Below, in pieces: positions 40,171 to 51,900 of a stretch of 64,000 nt of DNA. Under the pieces are notes generated by a model. That model was given only the letters and a program-made list of their open reading frames with translations. It was not told the DNA's origin and did no database searches. The translations under genes were made by a program, and so were the position numbers. The first letter of the stretch is position 1, and every line of letters starts with the position of its first letter. The DNA comes from Monarcha castaneiventris obscurior (taxonomy: Eukaryota; Chordata; Aves; Passeriformes; Monarchidae), in contig JAMPIT010000437.1 in NCBI GenBank assembly GCA_026261815.1, forward strand, positions 5,344,001-5,408,000, given 5' to 3'.

Positions 40171-42814
40171 TTATGCCTCCCTGTTGTCCCACAGCCCTCT
40201 CTGAAGACTTATTTTAACATTGCTTTTGCAATTATGTTCTTCCCACTGAGTTTCAGTGCTGTCAGCCAGGTTACAGTCGTGCTCATGAAGAGGCAGTTCC
40301 AATGGTGCTCCTTCATTTCCCAGGCATCTCACGGGGAGATTGTCTTTCCACATTCCAGTGTCCTGGATATATTCTGTTCTCAAGATCTCATTTAGACCAA
40401 AATTAATGCTCCTTTTGCTCTTTCTTTTTAAATTATTTTTCATTTTCCCATTTGTTATGTTTTCAGAGAAGCTTCTGGCTGCAGAGAACCCCCCAACTTT
40501 CCCCTGAGTAGCTGTCCTTGCATGTCCCACTGACTGCTCTGTTGCTGCCATTGGGAAGTCCAGGTGTTTTTAAGATGTGCTGGTGCTGTGCATGTCCTCT
40601 ATATATTTCCACTGCTTCCACAGAAAGGCTCTGAAAAGCTTATTGGCCCCAGCTCCTTCTCAGAAGTCATGATAATAATATTTTGACTTTGTTGTTTTGG
40701 TTTAGGGTTTTTTGTTTTGTTGGGTTTTTTTCCTTTACTGCTACAGGTCTTATTTAAGTTGAAATTAGGAGGTTTTGGGAGCTTTAGGGGTCCTTTTGGA
40801 AAAGCATCATGTAAATTCCTTCAGAGTTAAATTCAGTGAGAGTCATGCTGGGCTGGCACAGAAACCAGGACAAGTATAACTGTGTTAGTACAGCTCTGTC
40901 TGGGTTAAGTAGCTTTGCTGAACAGCAGGGCAGAGGAGGCTGATCAGAGGACTGTGCTAATTCAGTTAAATCCTTTTCCATTTTGGAAATGTCACATTTA
41001 GAGCTCGTATATTTCTGTGTAGTGCTGTATTTTGTCATGCAAACATACCCTGATAAATCTTTCAATTCTAAGGTCAGTGACCCATTCATGGATGAAACCA
41101 CATTTTTTTTCCCCAGCTAAAGCATCCAGATAGCATTGTACAGAATAAAATACAGAGTGATGAACCCAGGCCCAAGGGCACCACTTTTAGCTGATGTCTA
41201 TTATGTATGTATATGTGTGAAGGTACGTATAATGCAATGACAGGCTTTTAGGGGCTTCTAATCTACATTTTTCTTAGCCCAGAAATACATGAATAGGAGC
41301 CTGACTTCATTTTCTGAATCCAAAAAGCACATATCTTTATCCTATGCTTTTAAGCATCCTTTCATTTGTGCTCATTTGCAGTCTGTTACAATTTTTTGAG
41401 AGTTGTGTGCATACATTTCAGAGCAGAATGGTGGCTTTTATTTTTGCCTGGACTATTTTCTCCTCTATATTCCAGAAAAACTGCTCATGTGGCAGGAGGG
41501 CACAGATATCTCCATGGATCTAGATAATCTGTGGTTATGAAAGCTATTCAAAATGTTTCTCAATAATTTTCTTTTTCTGTATTATCTCCTGTACAATCCT
41601 TTTTTGTACGCTTGGGAAAAGGTTGAAGCCTTTATGTTTCACCCTCAATATGAGAGGTCTTCCAATGAACAGTGTTCATTTTGAGGAAGGAATGGTTTTT
41701 ACTGCAGCTTCTGTTCAAATCCCAAATGCAGGTGTATGATCATGGCCAGGATTTGTGTTTGGTTCTCTGCATGTGTGTTTTTAATGTTTTAACAGCTGAA
41801 AATCAGATTTCTTTCAATTTTCACTTTCTGAATCCCACATAAGCAAAGGGATTTATTTTTCTTGATTGCTTAATTAAGTAGGACGTTCACTGTGGAAAGC
41901 AAAATATTCCAAATTCTTAACAGCTTAGAAAGCTTTTAGAAAACTTGTGATTTGATGTGAATAGAGTCAAACAGAGGAAACTTACTTTCTTTAACAAAAT
42001 TCAATTTGGAGGGCCTTTAAGAACTAATTAACTAAATTAATTGATATTGGTTTCACTGAAGCAGATGATGATAACAGTTGTGTGTCTTGCAGTCCTGCCA
42101 CTCTTACTCCTGCAATGCCAGAGCTTGCGGGATTTTTTAACGATAGAGATAATAAAACAAGTCTCCTAAACTATTTCCTTACTTTACAGCATGTCACTGC
42201 CACGCTTGCACAAACCACAGAATACTTGTCTGCTTTCGTCTCCCCCAGCTTCAGCAGCACAGATGTAACTCTGAAAATGATTCTGGGGGTGGTTTGGTAA
42301 GGACACAACAGCTATTACTGAGCAGTGATGCTGCAGGAGTAATTCTTGAAGGTGCATTTGGAAGATTAAGTTTAAAAAAAATAAATTATACTGCAACAAT
42401 TCTGCAGACATGGAGACAGATTTAATGATGAATATACAGGATAATGGTTTGAGAGTGTTAAAGGCAGGAAAATATTGAATGATTACTTTGTGAAGATCTG
42501 TTCAATGCATTCCTTGGGGATGGTGCAGGGATGCACTTCCCTTAGGAAGGCGCTCGAGTTTGAATTAAAACTGAGTAAAGCCACTATTCTTAAATGTATT
42601 TACTCATACATGCACACACACATACAAATATAAAACCCAGCAAACAACCTGTTAACAGTCAGAGAACTAAAGCAATACCATTTCCTCCTACACCTCTTCT
42701 TTTTATCTCAATTTTATCCATAAGGGTGGTAAAAGTATCTGGTTTTTTTCATATGACAACAGTATTTCCTGGATGTTTTGAACTGCTTTTGTTATTAGCT
42801 GTTTAGATTCCCTT

Positions 42815-42915
42815 AATTCTTTCCCTTTTCCTCTTACTTTCATTCTTTCATTCTTTCTCCCTATTATTTAGTCAACTCTACTTTTTTCCTCCATTCTCTC
42901 CCCCCTCATACTCTG
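42815..42915 (+). repeat. Polypyrimidine-rich tract
   Basis: About 100 bases strongly biased to C and T on the + strand (ttctttcccttttcctctta, cattctttcattctttctcc, ctctcccccctcatactctg). It has no strict period. Confidence 0.7.
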
Positions 42916-43647
42916 CTTTTTGAGCTCTTGGCTACAAATACAAGATTCAAAGGGCAAATCTATTAAAAGAAATGGCAGTACCTTTATAGCTCTCTCAGAA
43001 AAGAAGAGAGAGATGTTTCCCCTCCTCCCACTCGAGTGATTTCACCTGGGAAGCTGATGGATTATTTGCATAACTATACCTGCTACCTCCCCTGACTGAT
43101 GGAGGCAGTGGTGTCAGAAAAATTTCAGGATGTACCCCACCCAACATGAGAATTGCAGAAGCCCTTAATTCCTTCAAAAGAAATGTCCATTAAATAAGCA
43201 AACAGACAAATAAACGCCTTCAGTTAGGAAGATTGCCTTTTCTGCCTGCTGCTCCTGGAGTTTGGCTTCCTGTAGCAGACAGGAGCCTAGAGTAAATTTC
43301 CAGCTGAGGAAAGACTTGTCTTTAGTTTTTCCAAGATGCCCCCAGCAAAAGCATCTACCTTGCAAAAATAATTTTCTTCTGCTGTGTTTTCCCTGTATTT
43401 ACTGGTGGCCAGTGCTAAAGCCTTGGGCAATCTCTAGGTTTTTGGGTTTTTTACTTTTTGAACACCTCCCAGAGCTTCATTTTTTTTCTGTTGTTCCTGT
43501 TGGGCCTTTGATGATTTGTGCATTGCCATTGCAGATGGGAAGTTCCAGACTCTGAAGCGATGCCTGCTTTTTCCTGTGGGGTGGTTTAAATTATTGCCAA
43601 TTAAAAATAATCTCAATCAAAAACATTTGATTTCACAATTCAGTCTC

Positions 43648-43665
43648 AAAAAAAAAAAAAAAAAA
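43648..43665 (+). repeat. 18-base A run
   Basis: Uninterrupted poly-A. The sequence immediately 5' is ordinary AT-rich intron, so there is no sign of a retroposed gene with a tail. Confidence 0.9.
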
Positions 43666-45159
43666 GCATGAGCATGATCATAAAGTTGGAACAAAAAAAT
43701 AATTAATTATAGGGGCTTTCTCTACTGCAAACTCTGACCCTGTAGTATGTGACCCTAAACTGACCATGTTATAAATTACTCATATTGTAAACATGATAAT
43801 CTTGCCAGCACTGAAGTTTGAGTTCCAGCCTGACTTTTTGCATTGGTGGGGTCTCTAAGAAGCCTCAGCACTGTCATTTTTGCATACATGCCCTGCTATA
43901 CTTTCTTGTGGTCTGCTTACAAATCTATACAGCCATGACACCATGAATATACTTTGAATTGCTTTTACTAGAGCTGAATCCCAAGGATTTTCCTTGGGGC
44001 AAGGCAGTATTTACCCTAGGCACTTTTTCTAGGCTTTTTACTGCAAAAATTAGTTTTAATTTAGAGCACAACTTGTTGTATCAGTTCAATATAGCAGACT
44101 GAATATTTCACGAGTCTCTGCACTGACACCGACAGTGTATTTTGCAATAAGGTTCTGCACCTCATTACATGCCAGTCTGGCTGCTCACTATTTCATAGCA
44201 ATCACTTTTTAGAATTGGTAAATCTTCATGCAGAAAGAGGAAAGTATAGTCAACATTCCAGTAATTGTTGTTTCTCGCTGCATAAGGAGATTTACAAATA
44301 GCACAACAATGCTGAAGGTAAAATTATTTTTAGACGCTCTGCTGTGGGTTCGAGCAAGCTCTGGCCTAAAATCTATCAACGAGAAGGTCAGGCAATGCTT
44401 TATGAATGTAATGGAGCTTCAGTTGTAAAAATCTGCTGCAGAAATCAGAGGCAGAGATGGAGGGATCCATCGAAGAGCTGCAGTAAAAATGCAATCCAGC
44501 CTGCAGCTATTATTCTTAAAGAGGGAGACGTAGCCCAACCCTGACATCCAGACTATTACACCTAGCAAAACTAGTTTATTTTTGAAGCAGTTTATTAATT
44601 AAGTCAGAAATAACTGAGGGGGAAAAATGAAGGTATTTTCTGCAGGAAATTAAAGTAGCAATATAAACAAGTTCTGAACACTCTATTTATTTCCAATTAA
44701 TGACATTTAATTTGAAAGATAGAATGAGCTTCCAATCCATGATCCTTATGGCCCAGTATGTCTGGAAACAGAATTCACTTTAATTAGTCACAAAAAGTAT
44801 TTAAAATCTTCTAGTGTCAACCCCCCCAAAAATTTGGGACTCTATTCAGAAAACAAGGATGGCATTACTTTTTTAAGACTATGCTGAATATTTATAGTAA
44901 CATTAATGATGAAAACATACATAAATTGTATATCCCTGGCTTTTAAACATTCTCCTAATATCTATAGCAGTTGCAAAACTACTCCCATTGCTATTCCATC
45001 ATGGAAATGTTAAATTTAATTCTTCTTTCCAGCAACTTTTGCAGGTCCCTTCCAGTTTTTCCATCACTTTCTGCCACAGGAAAGTTCTTGTGGCTAACAC
45101 AATAATCTAAAATAATCCTCTAGGGAGAAGAAATATTAATTAACTGGTTGCAGCTGCCC

Positions 45160-45470
45160 ATCAGACGATGAAGTCTGTGACTAACAGGAGGCACTTTTCA
45201 AACCCCACAGACTCTGTCAGCCACCAGGGGACATCGAAGAGTTTCTCAACCTGTGCATTCAGGCCCTGGAGCTCAGACGCACCTTATTTGTCGTCTCAAG
45301 TTTTCATTGACACAAAAATCAAGCGTCCCAAAAATCGTTTCCAAGCTTTAGGCTTCCCATATGGCACAACGTGGCATTACCAACTGCACCACGGGAGAGC
45401 TCTAATGGCTCCTGACGCACAACATCCCAATTAAGCGCCACAATGAAAGCAGCAATTTCGCCTTGTTTAA
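45160..45470. promoter_or_regulatory. CpG-dense patch, candidate intronic regulatory element
   Basis: By direct count, 45166-45460 has 11 CG dinucleotides in about 295 bases. Typical neighbouring intron has roughly 0-1 per 100-300 bases. The patch has no recognisable repeat and no splice-flanked frame that I trust; a + frame of 88 codons (45168-45434) and an overlapping minus frame have no known domain. Retained CpGs in an otherwise depleted intron suggest either a conserved or unmethylated element, such as an enhancer, or younger inserted DNA. The functional reading is inference only. Confidence 0.35.
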
Positions 45471-48400
45471 TAACAGACTTCACCCAAGCAAGCCTTTGCT
45501 TCAAAGGATCCCTTAATAAATGTGAAGTAAAGCTTGAAAGGAGGAAAAAGCTAAACAGAACTATAGTTACTTTGTTACAGATGGTTAAAGTGGAGAATTG
45601 TTGGTTTAAAAAGGAAGCTTTTAGTAAGTGCGGAGTCTCTCCTGAGACGCCCCCGTGGTGCTGCACACACACATACATGAACCAGCACTGCTATGTGCAT
45701 GCTTGTCTCATTCAAGTGCCTTGCTTGTTTTTAAAAAAACATACTTGAAACAACAGCAATAACAATAAAATGGTTTTTATTTGTAGCTCACTGTCCCGTG
45801 CTGCATCACAGAGCTCTTCAGATGTGGTGCGATTTTTTTACATGGCAGAGGGTAGTGGCAAGCAAGCTGAAAGTAAAAACTTTCTGTGAAAAATCAAGTG
45901 GAGTTTTATTCTGAAATTAGAATTCTTGCTATCATCTCACAACTAAGACCTACTTATTCTTCTGAATAGACAAGTCTACTGTGCACAGTAGTTCCCCTCT
46001 TAAAATCTGCATTTGCAATTAACTGCAGAATTGACATAAGGTGGTAGCAGGTCTAACTTCTTTTACTAAAGTACTTTTTGATAGTGATTTTTTGTATGCT
46101 CACACACGTTCCTAAGAGATAACTCTGCTATTCTTTCCATGAGATCACTCCTTAATTACTTTACACAGCTGAATAACAGATGCATAGCAACAATAGATCA
46201 AGAAAAGGCATTAAAGATACTCTCTATAAAATAGTTCCTTTCTAATGGGTGGCACTGGGGAGATCATGGAATGTGGCAGTAATAAGAGTTAATTTATATT
46301 TGGCATAATTTAGAGGCCAGAACAGCAGCCAGGAGATCTGTGTCTGTGCAATATGACAATATGTGCCAACCTACCTTAGCAGCCTTCTTACCTTTCTGAC
46401 CTCAGCTGCTTGTACACAGCATATTCCACAAAATACATTTCTATTTCTATAGACATTCTGGCTTCTGCCTTCTTTAGAGAGAGCTGAGCAATTCCAGGGC
46501 AAACCAGCAGCATGAACAGGACAGGAGAAAGAAATTTGTAGTAGCAGCAGGGTGATTACTGAAAGGATATCTTAGTGTGGGAAAACACATTTTTATTTTC
46601 TCAGTATAATGCTGGTTTCAGGAGCGCAGCTGCTGGTGACATGAAAAAATTGTGCTTTGTTTTTCACCACAGTCCATCTAAACAGCTAAAGACATAATTC
46701 CATTTTAACTGAGCTCCACAGCACCCTCGTGGAAGGTATTGATATAATGTGCATATGCTTACAGTGAAACACCACGGGTCAAAGCTAAATGATTAAAAAT
46801 TTGTGTTCACAAACTATAGTTATGAGGACCTCAGAAAGATTTAATTGAACTCAGTTCTTTGACATAGAATCGGGTTGCAGTGTTAAAGGCCAAAAAGCAT
46901 CCCAGAAAAAGGGGTGGAAAAGATCCTGGAAAGGGGGTGATTGATCACTAGAGCTGTAGCAGGTATGGGATCAGCAGGGAGACAGAAAAGGGAGGACTGG
47001 GGTCCATGAAGAACAGCACCTCTAGCTCAGTCCTTACAAGGGCACTGCTGGTGTTACAAGCTACCTGAGCATTGTCTGTAAAATGCATCTCCCAAGAAAA
47101 TGTAAATCTGGTGTGGGAATGTTGTGTGAGATAAGGCCTCTGCTGATTTTTATGTGAGCTTGGGCTATACGTGTTAAACGGTTAAAGGATTTGGTTTAAT
47201 TAAGCTTAAATTGGGACCTGCAGTAGTTTCATCTTTAGCTGCAAGTTAGTAGCACTTCTTGCCCTTGTGCTCCAATATAAAATGGTAGATCCTTTCTGCT
47301 TGAGTGTTTTATAGTTTGGATTGTAATAAAATATCTTATAGGCAGTAATTGGTGGGTAAACTGGGGAAGGTCACACAATTTATGGGATAACTATAACTTC
47401 TGAAAATGGGAAAAACCTCCATCAAACTGCATGCAGGCAATCCAGTTTGCCAACATGAAATGCTGATATAAATACTTATGCTTCAGGCAATTTCCAGCCC
47501 CAGCTGTTCTGAAGTGGTCTCAGCACAGGAGAAATCCTGGTTCTCACCCTTCCCATGAGTTAAATCACAGGTGCTCTGATGTTGGGTTGTGGTCTGGGAA
47601 GGGTTATCTTCTATTTTCTGAATTTCTGCTATTATAATTGCAAGTTTGCTGTTCTGCCTGGCATAAAAGGTAAAAATTTAAAAGAGGCTTTATAATGTTT
47701 CAGCTCTTTGTTTAGATTCTTTTTTGTGCTCTGTGGCACTAGAAAATGTTTTTCACTTCTGTACTTCAGTGTTTAAAAAACCAGGATGGTATGTGAGAGA
47801 AACAAACACTGTTCAATTCCTTTCCTATTCTGAAATTAGCTGCATTGACTTAAGAGAGTGCGGCGTTTCAAAAACTTCTGTGTTTTAAAGAAGTGGTCAA
47901 AGGCTGATCTTTTATGAATGCCTACTCCTAAAAGGACTTTTCTATTTTAAAGCATTTGTGTGATGGAGTTGTAATGGAAATATTGACATAATGGTGATAA
48001 TAAAAATGACATCAAAATGCCAATATTGATAGACATGAATAAATACTGTCCTTGTGCCTCACTGGTTAAAATTACTTCTTCAGGACACCAGGGTCTGGCA
48101 CAGAGCTCCCCCTGCTAATTGCTATGATGATATCACTAGCTATAGGATTTCCACTAACAAGCTATGGATGTGCCTCTTTCTCCCCCAGCGGTGCTCCTCT
48201 ATTAAGTTATTTAAGGAGGGAGAGAAAATCTCTCTCAACATAGGAGTTATCACTGAAAATATTCTATAGAAAAAAGCTGTAACTGGGGGTTTGCTATGGC
48301 AGCATGTAGATATGAAACCCTTGCACTAAGTTTGGGGTAAGAAAGAGCAAAGGAAGAAGAATAACTTATAGACAGAGCTTTGCCAGGGCAATCATGCTGG

Positions 48401-48507
48401 CTGTCAGTTAGATAAATTGTTTTTATGGTATGTTTTTACTGGGTTTTTTTTGGGTTTTCTTAACTTTAGCACCTGTTTTCTGCTTCAATCTACTCCTACT
48501 TACAAGA
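45471..48507 (+). other. NLGN1: Intron segment without genes
   Basis: A few further CpGs appear at 45630-45655 and around 45796-45831, then ordinary AT-rich intron. I see no recognisable repeat or exon. Confidence 0.7.
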
Positions 48508-48902
48508 GCAATGAAGCTGGTGAAGGGTCTGGAGCACAAGTCAAATCAGGAGCAGTTGAGGGAGCTGGTGGGGCTCAGATTGGGGAAAAGGAGGCTCAGG
48601 AGGGACCTTATTGCTCTCTGCAGCTCCCTGACAGGAGGTTGTCACCAGGTGGGGGTCAGGCTATGCTCCCAATAACAAGTGACAGGACAAGAGGAAACGG
48701 CCTCCAGTTGCACCAGGGGAGGTTTAAATGGGTTATTAGGAAAAATTTCTTCACCAAAAATGTTGTTAAGCAGAGGAACAGGTGGCGTCACCAGCCTTGG
48801 AGGTATTGAAAAGGTGTGTAAAGGTGGCACTTGGGGACATGGTTTAATTGTGGGACTCAATGATCTTAAACATCTTTCACACCCAAATACTTCTTTGATT
48901 TT
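48508..48902 (+). mobile_element. CR1 LINE (CR1-J/X-like), 3'-terminal fragment with internal deletions
   Basis: The match runs from agctggtgaagggtctggag and caggagcagttgagggagct through gacaggacaagaggaaacgg and ttaggaaaaatttcttcacc to gtggcacttggggacatggt and ctcaatgatcttaaacatct. The ORF2 C-terminal tail is visible as [16 protein letters not shown] then VIRKNFFTKNVVK, after which the frame breaks. Compared with the remembered subfamily consensus it lacks about 25 bases after ggaacagg (the tgcccagggaagtggtgg part) and about 30 bases before the tgggactcaatgat part. The terminal attctatgattct tail is decayed. Confidence 0.92.
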
Positions 48903-51900
48903 ACATATCTTTGGGCTATCCAGAAATTTTCCTCCATTGACTTGAGGTTTTTAATCCCCATTTTCAGTTGCTCTCACTGGTGTTTACATTAATTATGTTT
49001 CCTTTGCTTAGGAAAGGAATGAGACAACACTGCTTAATAGAGTAAATATGTTACCACACTGTATTACACTGGTAAATGTATAAGGTGTATCTCAGTACTA
49101 TTATGGATGAGGAAGGCAGGATATGTGATAAAAATTTTACAGCAGGGAAGTTGTGTTTGCTGACCTGTATAAGCTCCAGGGATTTCATTCTCCAAGTGTG
49201 GCAATAGATTTGTTTTGTGGTGCATGTACCACTCAAACTCGGAATCAATACAAGCAGGGTGGTGTGGCACTCTGGCATGTACTGGTCTGAGCCATCCCAG
49301 GCAATCAGATTTATGTTCATAAAAGTTCTTGTTCTGTGGTATAGTGAAAAATACAGGGGACTGCACATTCCTCTGAAATGGAGTGATCTCTCACGTTTCA
49401 GCTGACTACACGCGATGTTTGCAGCAAGAGCTCTTATTCCAAGTGCACGAATTGGAAACTTGAGAGCCCCAAGGCACTGAGCAGTACAAAAGCCACTGGT
49501 GGATTTGCATATCCATCTCCATTACCAGGGAGCCAAGGGCTGGATTCTGTCAGACAGAGCAAGGTGTGAGTCATATTCCCACTAAATAGATTGCTCAAGG
49601 AGCAAGTCATTTTGGAGAACTGATCTTATAACTCTCAATTATGCCATTAAATGTCCACAGTGGTCCCCAGCTGTAGCCTCACTCCTTGGAATATCCAGTC
49701 CCATAAAGAAATTGAAGGTAAGGGCTTTATACACCTGCAGTGAAGCAGAGCAGGATTTGATCTGTAATCTCTGGATGAATTCACTCACTGCAGAACAGGT
49801 GGGGCTATTTTTGCTTGTCTGAGAGTGAGAATCCCCACATCATCACCATCTTCTCTCACACCAAAGGCTAGTGATCTGAGCTTGCTGCTCTGAGAGTCCA
49901 GGGAAGCTACTTTTCCAAAGGCATTCCTGCAATCTCACAAATACCTTTGCCCTGTTCACCTCAACCCTCATTTGGCACAGGCACAGATGATTTTCCAGGA
50001 GTATGCATTGCTTTGTTGCTCATTTTTCATCTGTGCTAGAAAGCTCCCAATTTACCTAGAGAGCATAATGATGTCTGGCAAAGGTCTTCACAACTGTCTA
50101 CAACCACACCTGTCTCACCATGAATTAAACAACCCTGTCATGCTGAGATTTGGGGCTTCTTTCTGGGGCAGCCAGATCCTGTAGTTACCAGCCCTGGCAA
50201 AGCAAAAATGGAGTAGACAAGACTTGACTTTCCACTCCCTTGGTCCTTTTATGTTGTACTGGCTTGCATTTATGGAATAGAAACATCCAAGGAGGCTGAG
50301 ATTGATGATCTATAAAGCGCTGAGATGTCGGCAAGAAGATTTATAGGACAGTTTGTCAATTATACGAAGTTAAACAACACAAACTGAGTGGAGTTGAACG
50401 CAACACGGTTCCTGACACAAAAAGGAAATTGTGTGAAAAAAATCTTGTGTCTTGCTCTCTCAGGATTCAAAATGGTCTTTCCATCTGTTGCCTGCACGAG
50501 TTGTGTTGTGTGTCGCTGGCCTTTGCAGCCAAGAAGAGGCTCAGCATCTGCTCCAGAGGCTGGATCCCTCCTGAAAACACTGGCACAGCTCTGGCAGGTG
50601 CAGCTCAGCCAGAAGGAAAGCAGCCCTCAGCTCCTGTGCAGGTGTTGGCTCTGGGGTTGTCTCTCCAGGAGTTTAGGAGGATGTGCCTCTCTCATCCCCA
50701 CACAATGTCCATTGTGTCCCATGTGCTGGAGATTCCAACAGATTCCAATTTTTTGGGTTGAGCTTCCTGTTTCCCCTTTTCTGACCAGCCTGCTTTGCTC
50801 ATATTGGCTGAGATGTGTTCAGGAGCCTGCTCTGAGGCAAATGAATTCTTCATTTTGAATCTTCAACGGTACTTCCTTTTCAAAAGCATATACATAGATA
50901 ATATTTTGGGTTTGCTTTTTACTAAGTTATGGACTCCCCAGTCTGTTAAAGGAAAGCAAAGTGCCATTAGACAACTTAATGACAAAGTTCTGATTCCTTT
51001 GAGTTATTACAGAACAATTAGAAAAATGTTTATTAAGACATTAACCCCTATAAAGATTTTGTGCTTGTCTTCTGGAGCCTCTGTTGTGAGGACATAGTAC
51101 TAAAGAGGTTCTTCTCAAAGAGGGTGTGTTGTTTTTAAAACACAAAACGTGAAAGATGAAAAAGATTTAATATCACATTTGTTCCAAAGTGATGGGCTTT
51201 TATACTTGGAAAATTTTTTCTCAAAAGAGACAAGAAAATTAAATGAGAGATGATGTGGAAGGGATGGGAAAGAGAGAATGGGATCCACCTAGAACATGGG
51301 GAGATGGGATTATATTATTATCAAAAGAGTGGTTCAGATCAGATGCTAACATGATCATGTGCATTTCTAAATGCCTAAATTTTAATTAGAGAGTCAGAAC
51401 TGCTTTAACATCAGAAGAACTTTTCTAAAGAATGCAAACACAACTGGTCTGGAAAATAATTTGAATTTGTGGTGCAACTCGTTTATGTAAAATATGAAGA
51501 TGGATTTTACATGAATGTAATTTTAAAGAAAGGGTTGAATAAGATAAGAATTACTCCGCATAATCAAACACAATCCAGATCTGAATATTTTGCAAGCTGT
51601 GGCAAATGTCTTTGTAATAGAAACATGGATTGACTGGAGAAGTCATGAGTCTCTGTGGATTCATGTAAGCCAAAGCTTCTTAATTCTGTATACCATATAC
51701 TGTGTATTGAAGGAAATACGCCTTCACTTACAAGTTTCAACTCTACTTTAAAAAGTGCCAAGTGCAGTACAAATTTAGGACATGAGTCCTTAAAGCTGTG
51801 TAGGTATTTAATAACTAACTTTTAGTATTTCATCTTTGATATTTTATGGTGGGTACTGAGAAAATAAGTGGTGCCCATGTTACCTGTAGGACAATTTTTT

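Larger units (their letters stand above)
40171..45159 (+). other. NLGN1: Intron segment; minus-strand protein-like frames, no confirmed gene
   Basis: AT-rich intron. Minus-strand open frames at 40171-40560 (about 132 codons between stops) and 40784-41116 have a protein-like look but no established homology; they are described as findings, not genes. The segment also has a TTTTG/GGTTT tract (40689-40732), a polypyrimidine stretch (about 42815-42915) and an 18-base A run (43648-43665). Confidence 0.65.

Noticed and set aside
45168..45434. The 88-codon + frame in the CpG-dense patch as an unannotated exon
   Set aside because: There is no known domain, and a minus-strand frame is open over much of the same interval. 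A regulatory reading explains the CpGs at least as well.
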